Shown one piece after another: positions 34,471 to 42,944 of a stretch of 64,000 nt of DNA (the stretch's first letter is position 1; each line of letters starts with the position of its first letter). Source of the DNA: Sulfopaludibacter sp963815475 (GTDB taxonomy: Bacteria > Acidobacteriota > Terriglobia > Bryobacterales > Bryobacteraceae). The stretch is taken from the NCBI GenBank assembly GCA_963815475.1, contig CAWFHD010000003.1, positions 4,402,001 to 4,466,000 of the forward strand, written 5' to 3'. Under the pieces are notes generated by a model. That model saw only the letters and a program-made list of their open reading frames with translations, did not search any database and was not told the origin of the DNA. The position numbers were made by a program, and so were the translations under genes.

Positions 34471-34520
34471 CACCCACGTTCCAAAACAGCCGCTAGTACT
34501 TGTAGCCCGAGAAATTGCAC

Positions 34521-37500
34521 ATGCTATCCTCAGCCAACCTCCTCAGATGTGGAATCGCTATCCTCTCGCTGACTTGCTGCCAAGCAGAAGCTGTTGATAC
34601 GATTCAGGCCGTCCAGAATCTGCGCCTTTTGCCGATCAGCTTTGAATCAACGGCTGGCGATCAGGGAAAGGATAGCGAATATGCCGGCCACGGAATGGGT
34701 TATGAGCTGGTTGTGCGACCGTCTAACGCACTTCTGCACCTGCAAACCAGAACCGGCAGTGAAGAGACTGTGCGGATGTCTTTTGTCGGCGCAGATCCGA
34801 GAGGCTATCTGGAGCCGATTGGTCTGCAATCCGGAGTCAGCAACTACTTGATGGGCGCCGATCCGAAGAAGGATCGTATCGGCGTCTCGCGCTATTCGAA
34901 AGTCGTCTCACATTCCGTGTACCCGGGAATCGATCTTCTTTACTACGGGAGAGGCAGCGAATTTGAGTACGACCTGTTACTTGCGCCCGGCGCCGACCCC
35001 AGTCAAATCCGGATCCGAGTCGAGGGCGTGCGGGACATTTCGTTCACGGCGGATGGAGATTTGGTCTTAAAGACAGCGACTGCGCAGCTAATACAGCGCA
35101 AACCGCTGGCGTATCAGGAAATCGCTGGAAGGCGGAGCCTGGTGAGAGGAAAATACATTCGGCGCGGTAAGAATGAAATAGGATTCGAGGTTTCGGCACA
35201 CGATCCGCATCAACGCCTGGTGATCGACCCTGTGCTGAGCTTTTCGAGCTACCTGAGCGGCGACGGCGGCGGGTTCGGATATGCTGTCGTGGCCGATTCG
35301 CAGGGGTACGTGTACGCAATCGGCAATGACTTGTCGAGTAACTTCCCTTGTACCCATGCGCTTCCGAGCGTCAATCCGAGTTTCATGGTCAAGTTTGACC
35401 CGAGGTCGCAACAGGTGGTCTACGCTACCTGTTTCTTAGGCAGTGCCCGCGCCGCAGCGGTGGATTCCTCTGGCCAAGTGGTGATCGCAGGTTTCACGTT
35501 GGGATCGTCCATCCAACTGGTGAATCCTCTGCAGGGGACATTCCATATCGGCCAGAACCAGGGATTCGTGGCCAAGTTGAACGCTACAGGGGATGCGTTC
35601 GTATTCGCGACTTACCTGTCGAGTTCCGGCACACTCGCCAATGCCGTCGCACTCGATTCCCAGGGAAATGTCTATGTGGCCGGAACCACTAGCGATGCGA
35701 CATTCCCGGTCAAGAACGCCTACCAGCCGTCTCTAGCCGGAAGTGTCTTCAATTCGGACGCCTTCGTTCTGAAGATGGACAGCACGGGTTCCACGTTGAT
35801 ATTTTCGACCTACTTGGGAGGCTCTGATACAGATACAATCAACGCTCTCGCAGTCGATCTATCCGGCAACGTCTGGGTGACCGGCGGCACAGCTTCCCGG
35901 GATTTTCCGATGGTCAATGCCCTGCAAGGACCCCCCGCGATGGCCACCTCCACGCTGTCCGCTTTCGTGGCCAAACTCGACAGCGCTGGATCACAGCTTC
36001 TGTATTCCACATATCTAGGAACCGGTGGCATCGGCCCCAATCCATCCGCCGGCAAGGCGATCTCTACCGACAGGTCGGGAAATGCATACATCGCAGGGGA
36101 CGCCGGTCTCTCTGGCTCGTTTCCGCTGGTGGGCCAGTTTAACGACTCCGGGCGTTGTTTCGTAGGGAAGTTTACGCCTTCGGGTGCCGCGACATTTTTC
36201 TCGCAGTTCGGCACCGAAGGAGCATGTACCGGCCTGACGTTGCGGCCGAATGGAACCATTGCAGTGTCCGGCACTACGCAACTCATGTATCTGCCGCTAG
36301 TCGACGCGGTGCAGACCACATACGGCACCAATCAAATCGGGTTTGTCATGGTACTCGAAGGCGATGGAAGCGCGATCGATTTTTCGTCGTATCTCGGCGG
36401 CATCAGCATCTATCAAACCGATTTGAACGGCATTGTCTCGGATTCGAGCGGCAACCTTTATGTAGTGGGGGAGATCACAGGCCCCAACTCCGGTTATCCA
36501 CTCACGAATCCCCTTCCGGGGACCGCGAGCGCGACCTCGGGAGCCTTACTGAGTGAAATTCAACCCGCCAGCGCGTGCTCGTTTCAGCTTAATACGAATG
36601 CCGTCACCATACCTATCAAAGCCACGCCACAATATGGGTCCGTGTCTGTCACCGCACCAGCGGGGTGCTTGTGGAATGCATCGGGGCCCTACGTCGAAGG
36701 AGCCTTGATTTGTCCTGACTGCGGCAACTCCAATGTCTATCAAGGCGTGGGGAGTGGAACGGTCCCGATCGAGGTGGACCCCACGGATGCTCTCTCCAAG
36801 ACAGCCCACATCCAGGTGGCGGGACACAAAGTCACCGTGAATGTTCAAGGCGCCGCCTGTTCGTATTCGCTATCAGTCAATCAGGCGAATGTTGCAGCGG
36901 CGGGCGGCTCCGGAGAGTTCACAGTGAACAACGTGTACCCGTGCAGTTTCTCGACCTCCGTCAGCGCAGGATGGATCACGATCACGTATTCCAACCCCAG
37001 CCCTAGTGCGGTGCAGATCGGCTACGCGGTCAGTGCCAACCCCGGCGCGGCACGACAGGGAACCATTACGGTGGCCGGCCTGAGCTTCACTGTCAGTCAG
37101 GCGTCCACCATTGCGCCGTCACTCAACATCACGAAGCATCACACCGGAAATTTCACACAGGGTCAGAACAGCGCCAACTATACGGTCGCTGTGAGCAACG
37201 TATCGGGAGCAGGTGCGACCAACGGGACGGTGACGGTGACTGAGACCGTGCCGAGCGGGCTAACACTAGTTTCGATGGCAGGGACGGGGTGGGCGTGTCC
37301 TGGAAGCGCAGCAAACAACTGCTCCCGTAGTGATGTGTTGAACGGTGGCGCGACCTATCCGCCACTTACCGTGATTGTAAACGTAGCCTCAAACGCTCCC
37401 ACATCGGTCACTAATCAGGTAAGTGTAACCGGCGGTGGGTCGTCCGGCAGCAGCGCCAGTGATGTAACAACCGTCAATCCACCCCCCGTCGCTCTTCGGT

Positions 37501-38609
37501 TCATTCCCATCACTCCGTGCCGCGTGGCAGACACGCGCAACCCGACCGGTCCGTTCGGCGGACCGGCTATCGCGGGCAACTCCAGCCGCGACTTTAACAT
37601 TCCCAGTAGTGCCTGCGGAATACCGTCCACCGCACAGGCGTATTCGCTGAACGTGGCGGTAGTGCCCCAGGGGGAACTCGGATACCTGACGGTGTGGCCC
37701 ACGGGACAGGCACAACCCTTGGTCTCTACCCTTAACTCGCTCGACGGCCGCATCAAATCGAATGCCGCCATCGTTTGGGCGGGAACTAACGGAAGCATCA
37801 GCGCCTATGCCGATTACAGTGCCACTGATTTAATTCTGGACATCAACGGTTATTTCGTTCCCGCTACCAATACCAGCGCTTTGGCCTTCTATCCCATCGC
37901 GCCGTGCCGGATTGCCGATACGCGCAACGCTACAGGATCGCTGGGAGGACCAACGTTCAGTGCAGTGACAAGCCGGACATTCCCTATTTTGTCCAGTAGC
38001 TGTAATCTCCCTTCGACGGCCCAAGCTTATTCAATAAACTTCGCGGCCGTGCCGAACGGCCCCCTGGGGTATCTGACGGCGTGGCCGACTGGGCAGCCGA
38101 GGCCTTTGGTTGCGACCTTGAATGCGCCTACAGGAACAGTAACGGGCAACGCCGCCATCGTGCCGGCCGGAACGAATGGTTCCATTGACGTGTACGCCAC
38201 TGCGCCCACCGACGTAGTGATCGACATCAATGGATACTTCGCGCCGATGGGAGCGGGTGGGTTGTCGCTGTATGGCGTTGCGCCCTGCCGTGTAATGGAC
38301 ACGCGTAATCTTATAGGGTCACAACCCATCACATCGATCACTGTGGCTGTCAGTTCAAGCGCCTGCGGAATCCCAGTCTCTGCTCAAGCACATGTATTCA
38401 GCGCGACGGTGCTGCCACAGGGCGTGCTGGGATTTCTAACGTTGTGGCCAGAGGGCGAGACGCAGCCGTTGGTATCGACGCTGAACGCGCAAGACGGCGC
38501 AATTACCTCAAACATGGCGATTGTTCCAACCACCAATGGGTCGATCAGCGCATTTGCGAGCGCTCCTACCCAGCTGATCTTGGATACTGCGGGGTATTTT
38601 GGGCAGTAG
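34521..38609 (+). CDS. Large secreted SBBP propeller protein with threefold C-terminal module
   Basis: A 1362-residue exported protein (ATG 34521, two codons after an alternative TTG). Signal peptide (LLRCGIAILSLTCCQAEA), then a DUF7948-like N-terminal domain (YSKVVSHSVYPGIDLLYYGR; EYDLLLAPGADPSQI; LVIDPVLSFSSYL). SBBP beta-propeller repeats cover about 235-690 (AVALDSQGNVYVAGTTSDAT; ALAVDLSGNVWVTGGTASRD). BACON-like domains lie at about 695-870, a DUF11-like adhesion domain at 870-990 (SANYTVAVSNVSGAGATNGT), and three about 120-residue modules with TPCRVADTRN...GGP and YLTVWPTGQ...ILDINGYF at about 1000-1362. It is extracellular or surface-bound and probably recognises carbohydrates or other surfaces (inference). 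A shorter relative lies at 45017. Confidence 0.88.
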   Translation: MLSSANLLRCGIAILSLTCCQAEAVDTIQAVQNLRLLPISFESTAGDQGKDSEYAGHGMGYELVVRPSNALLHLQTRTGSEETVRMSFVGADPRGYLEPIGLQSGVSNYLMGADPKKDRIGVSRYSKVVSHSVYPGIDLLYYGRGSEFEYDLLLAPGADPSQIRIRVEGVRDISFTADGDLVLKTATAQLIQRKPLAYQEIAGRRSLVRGKYIRRGKNEIGFEVSAHDPHQRLVIDPVLSFSSYLSGDGGGFGYAVVADSQGYVYAIGNDLSSNFPCTHALPSVNPSFMVKFDPRSQQVVYATCFLGSARAAAVDSSGQVVIAGFTLGSSIQLVNPLQGTFHIGQNQGFVAKLNATGDAFVFATYLSSSGTLANAVALDSQGNVYVAGTTSDATFPVKNAYQPSLAGSVFNSDAFVLKMDSTGSTLIFSTYLGGSDTDTINALAVDLSGNVWVTGGTASRDFPMVNALQGPPAMATSTLSAFVAKLDSAGSQLLYSTYLGTGGIGPNPSAGKAISTDRSGNAYIAGDAGLSGSFPLVGQFNDSGRCFVGKFTPSGAATFFSQFGTEGACTGLTLRPNGTIAVSGTTQLMYLPLVDAVQTTYGTNQIGFVMVLEGDGSAIDFSSYLGGISIYQTDLNGIVSDSSGNLYVVGEITGPNSGYPLTNPLPGTASATSGALLSEIQPASACSFQLNTNAVTIPIKATPQYGSVSVTAPAGCLWNASGPYVEGALICPDCGNSNVYQGVGSGTVPIEVDPTDALSKTAHIQVAGHKVTVNVQGAACSYSLSVNQANVAAAGGSGEFTVNNVYPCSFSTSVSAGWITITYSNPSPSAVQIGYAVSANPGAARQGTITVAGLSFTVSQASTIAPSLNITKHHTGNFTQGQNSANYTVAVSNVSGAGATNGTVTVTETVPSGLTLVSMAGTGWACPGSAANNCSRSDVLNGGATYPPLTVIVNVASNAPTSVTNQVSVTGGGSSGSSASDVTTVNPPPVALRFIPITPCRVADTRNPTGPFGGPAIAGNSSRDFNIPSSACGIPSTAQAYSLNVAVVPQGELGYLTVWPTGQAQPLVSTLNSLDGRIKSNAAIVWAGTNGSISAYADYSATDLILDINGYFVPATNTSALAFYPIAPCRIADTRNATGSLGGPTFSAVTSRTFPILSSSCNLPSTAQAYSINFAAVPNGPLGYLTAWPTGQPRPLVATLNAPTGTVTGNAAIVPAGTNGSIDVYATAPTDVVIDINGYFAPMGAGGLSLYGVAPCRVMDTRNLIGSQPITSITVAVSSSACGIPVSAQAHVFSATVLPQGVLGFLTLWPEGETQPLVSTLNAQDGAITSNMAIVPTTNGSISAFASAPTQLILDTAGYFGQ
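37492..38606 (+). repeat. Threefold repeated C-terminal module (copy set A)
   Basis: Three consecutive about 120-residue modules, each with TPCR--DTRN, a Cys-containing SACGIP-type loop, a GYLT-WP-G core and an ILDINGYF-type ending. The set is shared with the protein at 45017-47587, where it also occurs three times. Confidence 0.85.
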
Positions 38610-38866
38610 CGTCGGGCGGAGAGTATCGACGACGCTGGTTATGGAGACCGCAGAGCTACAGTTCGTCGCCGCTTTATGACGGCGTTAACCCTTATCGGTA
38701 GCTGTTCAGGCGGTTTTCTCCGAGTAGCGCGTGATTCGCGCGGAGCAGCCACGACACCCCAGTCTCGCACCTTGAGCACGCTTCGGAATCTGCCCGCTGG
38801 ACATCATCCGCCGCGGCGCGTTTTCAAACGTTCGGTGGTACACTTCTTCCGGAAGACGACGAATCC

Positions 38867-39406
38867 ATGAAACCACCATCGAACGTCACGACGCCAGCTC
38901 AATACATCGCCTCACTTCCCGCCGATCGTGCGAAGACGATCGCGACGGTGCGCACACTCGTGAACAAGCACATTCCGGGCGGCTACGATGAGTGCCTCGT
39001 CTGGGGCACGATCGGCTGGACGATCCCCCTGTCCCGATATCCAGACACTTACAACAAGCAGCCGATCTGCTACGTCGCGCTCTCGTCGCAGAAGAACTAC
39101 TGCTCGCTCTACCTGATGGGCGCGTTTTGGAGTGCGAGTCAGCTCGAGCAACTGAAGGAGGCGTTCAAGGCGGCGGGGAAGAAACTCGACATGGGGAAGT
39201 GTTGCGTTCATTTCGAGTCGCCGGACGATTTGCCGCTCGAAGCGATTGGCAAGTTGATTTCGACGATTTCGAGCGAGAAGTGGATCGAGATGTACGAACA
39301 ATCGCGCTTGATGACCAAGGCGGGGCAGGCGCAGAAGGCGAAGCAGGGCGCCCCGTCGGCGAGCAAGGTGGCCGCCAAGCGCGTGGACACAAAGCGTCGG
39401 CGATAA
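38867..39406 (+). CDS. DUF1801-domain protein
   Basis: A 179-residue soluble protein. VTTPAQYIASLPADRAKTI, TVRTLVNKHIPGGYDECLVWGTIGW, QPICYVALSSQKNYCSLYL and GKCCVHFESPDDLPLEAIGKLI match the DUF1801 (YdhG-like) family, which has been linked loosely to iron or stress handling. The tail is Lys/Ala-rich (KAKQGAPSASKVAAKRV). Probably a monocistronic unit between the propeller protein and an IS3 remnant; no role in polysaccharide work is implied. Confidence 0.82.
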   Translation: MKPPSNVTTPAQYIASLPADRAKTIATVRTLVNKHIPGGYDECLVWGTIGWTIPLSRYPDTYNKQPICYVALSSQKNYCSLYLMGAFWSASQLEQLKEAFKAAGKKLDMGKCCVHFESPDDLPLEAIGKLISTISSEKWIEMYEQSRLMTKAGQAQKAKQGAPSASKVAAKRVDTKRRR

Positions 39407-39841
39407 ACTTTCGAGCCTACTCGCCGATACCGGGTCCCACGCTTTCCATTGCTGTTGCGGGTGCCTTGGCGATTGCGGCGTGTAGCACGGACGCCGGCGG
39501 TGGCGCGACGGTCTGCATGCACCCGTCTGTGTCGTCGGCCACTCGTACAAAGCTCAGATCGATCCCGCCGCCCCGAAGACTTCGTAATTGGCCGGAAACG
39601 GGGTTCGAGGAGATGAGGCCTGGATACTGGCCAACGGAACAGAACCGGACTTCCGGCCCGCGTGAATGGTGTGTCCCGCGAGTCGGACATCTTGCCGTCG
39701 GGCGAAGAGACGCTATTTTTGAAGCCCACGGTTCTTGAGGAGCGCTACTCTCCAGCGGGCTCCGTCCGGGAGCGGCTATTCGTTGGCCATAGGATTGTTC
39801 CGCGGCGCCGGAAACTGCGCTAGTGCATTCTAGCCGCAACC
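39407..39841. other. Intergenic stretch before the IS3 remnant
   Basis: About 435 bases; no convincing gene. Likely debris of the insertion element's surroundings. No inverted repeat ends of the element were recognised. Confidence 0.4.
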
Positions 39842-40130
39842 GTGGTGCTGGGGGTTCTGACGGCCCTACGGGAGTCCTACCAACTCAGCGAGAAACGAGC
39901 GTGCGGGTTGTTCGGGATAACGCGCTGGATCAACCGGTACCAGAATCGGGCGGGACCCGCAGCAAGAGCTGCGGATTCGCTTACGCGACCTGGCCGGGAG
40001 CCGGGGTGCGCTACTGGATATCGTCGGCTGACGGTACTGGTGCGACGCGAGGGGTGGAAGGTAAACGCGAAACGCATTTGCTGCGGCAAAAACTCCACTG
40101 CAGGGCCGGTAGGGAGATTGATTTGGGGAC
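39842..40130 (+). mobile_element. IS3-family transposase OrfB remnant
   Basis: The N-terminal helix-turn-helix part of an IS3-family OrfB: VLTALRESYQLSEKRACGLFGI, then after a frame change QELRIRLRDLAGSR, then GYRRLTVLVRREGWKVNAKRI in the first frame again. Only about 95 residues of roughly 280 remain; the DDE catalytic core is gone. A dead fragment, showing past transposition at the gap between the two secreted-protein/glycan blocks. Confidence 0.75.
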
Positions 40131-40264
40131 TTGGATAAAAAATTATTGAACTCTCCGATGCCGACCTGCTCGACTCACCAACGACGAGGACCATTTTGTC
40201 GAGCGGAAGACCGGCGCGGGCTAAGAGACCGCGCGCCTCCGCCCCTATTGACGTAGCGCGCCGG

Positions 40265-40753
40265 TCAAGCCCGATGCCTGAGTCGCCCCATTCCGAGGAG
40301 ACCGATGATTGCGAGACCTGCGACCGTCGCCAGCAGAGCTGTAGCGGATATCGGCGCGCCCGCGACCGGCAACGCCTTTGGAACCGGCGCTGCCACCGTC
40401 ACCGTGATCTGGTAAAACCAGATTGCACCACAGCCCGGATTATGGGGGCCACACGGAAAATTGAGCAGCCCAGTTACAGCAAACGAGTAGACCCCTGTTG
40501 TCGTCGGCGTGCCGCTAATATTCCCGGTTTGGTTATCAATCGTGAGACCAGGGGGCAGACTGTTGATGTTCACCGAATACGACCCGCACCCGGACACACA
40601 GCCAGGGGGAATCGCGAAACTCGAATAAGGAGTCCCTACCGGTGCGTCCGGCAGGGGCGTGTATATCTGAGCGATCGCAACGGATCCGAACAGAAGACAC
40701 ACAGCAAGAGACCGACCGCTGAACATTCCAACGTGTTCTCCGCCACTCACCAT
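40265..40753 (-). CDS. Exported Ig-like protein with LPVAG/hydrophobic/basic tail
   Basis: A 162-residue protein with a signal peptide (GRSLAVCLLFGSVAIAQIY). The mature part resembles a putative-Ig (He_PIG) domain (YSVNINSLPPGLTIDNQTG, then ISGTPTTTGVYSFAVTG). The end is PKALPVAGAP, a hydrophobic helix (ISATALLATVAGLAIIGLLGMG) and a basic RLRHRA tail, the layout of a cell-surface sorting signal. LPVAG is not canonical LPXTG but has the same spacing as the LPATG protein at 21468. Alternatively it is a plain membrane anchor or a CTERM-type signal. Stands alone. Confidence 0.7.
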   Translation of the reverse strand: MVSGGEHVGMFSGRSLAVCLLFGSVAIAQIYTPLPDAPVGTPYSSFAIPPGCVSGCGSYSVNINSLPPGLTIDNQTGNISGTPTTTGVYSFAVTGLLNFPCGPHNPGCGAIWFYQITVTVAAPVPKALPVAGAPISATALLATVAGLAIIGLLGMGRLRHRA

Positions 40754-41013
40754 AACACATCGCGCTATGGCCAGCCTTAAGATGTTCCCGGACGCGCCGA
40801 GTCAACCTGGCACGCCGGCGAGATCGCGCATGATTCCATCGGCGTCGAGGCTGTGTCCTGACGACAAAAGAAGTAATCCACGCACTCGATTTGGCCGCGG
40901 CAGTCGCTTATTTGCAAGTGTAGTTCTTGGATGCGGCTCTGGCCGCGCGCCGAGCCAGTCGCAAACGATGGAATTGCTGCCAAATCGCCGCCCGATCTTG
41001 ACGCGGAGCAAGA

Positions 41014-42789
41014 TCAGATCTGGGAAGGAGGATAGTAAGGATACTGGCGAGGCAGGTTCGCATTGTAGTAGGGATCATGCTCGCGGTACTTCGTCCAGCG
41101 CGCCTCAAAGCCAGCATCGGCCGGCACCGCGTTGAGATCCGGAGTGTCGTACTGCATATCCGCGTAAGGGGTAAACACAGTACGCAAACCCTGCTGTTCC
41201 CGCAAGCGGAGGCAGTAATCAATCGCCATCAGATGGGAGGGCAGATTGGGCTGAAACCCCCCAGCGGAAACCCAGACCGGAGTGGGCGTCATTAGGCACG
41301 CGCCATACACGGCAAGATAGTTGCGCGCGAGTTGGGCAGACAAAAAGTGGCCCGGATGATCTTTGGGAGCTCCGCGGTAAGGATGGCACAGACGCCCGCC
41401 GACAAAGACGACGCCAACGCTCTGGATTCGTCCGCTCCCATCGACGAGTCTGGGGCCGACTGCACCCACCCCGGAGAGCTGGCAGTATTCCAAGAGGCGT
41501 TCTATCCAATCCGGCGAAATCACGCGCACCCGCTCGTCTAAAATCACAACATACTCTTCCTGGACCCCCGAGTGAGCAACCAACCTATCCAGGTCGATCA
41601 GTTCGATAACAACCCGCTTCCAACTTGTGCGGCCGAGGATGCATTGCCTGACAGCCTCCTCGGAAGGTGCGGCCCCAGTATTAGGAACGAGGACTCGGAC
41701 TGAGGGCTCGCCGCGAATCTCAAATTGCACTCGGTAAGCGCCGTAGCCCGCCCCCTGCAGCACGCAACCTGGAGATTGGTTGATTTCAAGATAATGTTGC
41801 AGCGATGACTCTGCAGCGGCATAGGCATAATCCTTAGCGCCGATTCCCGAAGACATGGAATCTTCGAGCACCCGCCAGTGGTACAGCACCTTGGGTATGT
41901 GATGCACGCGCGGAGTGTGGGCGGTCACTCGCAACGCCAGGTCGTAATCCTGTGCCCCGTCCACTTCCGACCGGAATCCGCCAACTTCGCGCAGCAGTCG
42001 GGTTCGGTAGGCGCCGAGATGGCCGGTGTACATACAGCCAAGCAGGTATTCCGGCGACCAGTCGGGCTTAAAAAACTGATCGAAGTGTGAGCCCTCCCCG
42101 TCGATTTTGTCCTCGTCGCTGTATATCATGTCGGTTTCCGGATACCGACGCAGCACTTGGGCAATCTCGGACAGCGCTTCGGGGGCCAATTCATCATCGT
42201 GATCGAGCAGCGCGCAAAACTCTCCTCGCGCGATCTCCAGGCAGGAGTTAGATGCCGCCGCGATGCCGCCCCTGGCTGGGCGCCACACCAAGCGGATGCG
42301 CGGATCCAGGTCACTGAACTCCGACAGCACGTTCCGCACGTGGGACTCGGTTGAGCCATCATCGGCAATACACAGCTCCCAGTGGGAATAGGTTTGCCGA
42401 AGTACGGAATCAATGCTCTTACATAGTAGGCTCTTGGGAGTGTTGTACACCGGCAGGAGCACCGAAAGCAGTGGGCCGCCGAGATCGGGAATCGGCAGAG
42501 GCGGTGGCGCCGTACGCCGGGAAAACCATCTGGCCATCGTGAACTGCACGGACAGCGCCCTTCCCCCCACCGAACTGAGGGTGCGCCAAATCCGGCTGGA
42601 TAGAATTGATCTCAGCCCCCGCGCCAAGTCAACAATCTGGGCCTGCTGGCGAGTCACGCGCACCTCCAGCGCCTGGCGGGCTTCCCGTTCACAGGCCAGT
42701 TCCCGGACCAGTTCTTCCACGCGTTGCCCGATATCCTGCGCAGCATCTGCCGATGGTGGGGGGGCGGCCCTTTGATCAGGATTCGGCAT
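41014..42789 (-). CDS. Two-domain GT2 glycosyltransferase, first domain intact
   Basis: A 591-residue protein. N-terminal coiled coil (about 20-70; VEELVRELACEREARQALEV), then a tryptophan motif (SSRIWRTLSSVG) and a GT-A fold family 2 domain with nucleotide-sugar motif ADDGS at 142-146, LDHDDE at 195-200, and acceptor motif IYSDEDKID. A second GT2-like half (about 360-560) keeps the fold (GACLMTPTPVWVSAGGFQ) but has VILDERVRV where NDDV is expected and AIDYCLR where NDVDLC is expected, so it is probably inactive or altered. Cytosolic, building repeat units of a surface glycan (inference). Divergent from the GT2 at 42945, with 155 bases between. Confidence 0.87.
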   Translation of the reverse strand: MPNPDQRAAPPPSADAAQDIGQRVEELVRELACEREARQALEVRVTRQQAQIVDLARGLRSILSSRIWRTLSSVGGRALSVQFTMARWFSRRTAPPPLPIPDLGGPLLSVLLPVYNTPKSLLCKSIDSVLRQTYSHWELCIADDGSTESHVRNVLSEFSDLDPRIRLVWRPARGGIAAASNSCLEIARGEFCALLDHDDELAPEALSEIAQVLRRYPETDMIYSDEDKIDGEGSHFDQFFKPDWSPEYLLGCMYTGHLGAYRTRLLREVGGFRSEVDGAQDYDLALRVTAHTPRVHHIPKVLYHWRVLEDSMSSGIGAKDYAYAAAESSLQHYLEINQSPGCVLQGAGYGAYRVQFEIRGEPSVRVLVPNTGAAPSEEAVRQCILGRTSWKRVVIELIDLDRLVAHSGVQEEYVVILDERVRVISPDWIERLLEYCQLSGVGAVGPRLVDGSGRIQSVGVVFVGGRLCHPYRGAPKDHPGHFLSAQLARNYLAVYGACLMTPTPVWVSAGGFQPNLPSHLMAIDYCLRLREQQGLRTVFTPYADMQYDTPDLNAVPADAGFEARWTKYREHDPYYNANLPRQYPYYPPSQI

Positions 42790-42944
42790 CTGTCAGCATT
42801 TTACCAGCCGGTTTGCTGGCCGTTACCAGAATGGGGTTATCGGCTGCGAGTACCCTCCACCGAAGCAGTCCACCAACAAATGCCAGCCACCAACAACGGA
42901 AGACGAATCGAGATTAAATTCGATCCTAATGAACTGCTCAAACT

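Noticed and set aside
34515..38609. Tandem DNA repeats in the propeller protein as a CRISPR-like array
   Set aside because: The periodicity is coding and degenerate (SBBP repeats), with no identical short repeats or uniform spacers.
38992..39738. A 248-codon plus-strand frame overlapping the DUF1801 gene
   Set aside because: It overlaps a recognisable DUF1801 protein in another frame and has shadow-type composition.
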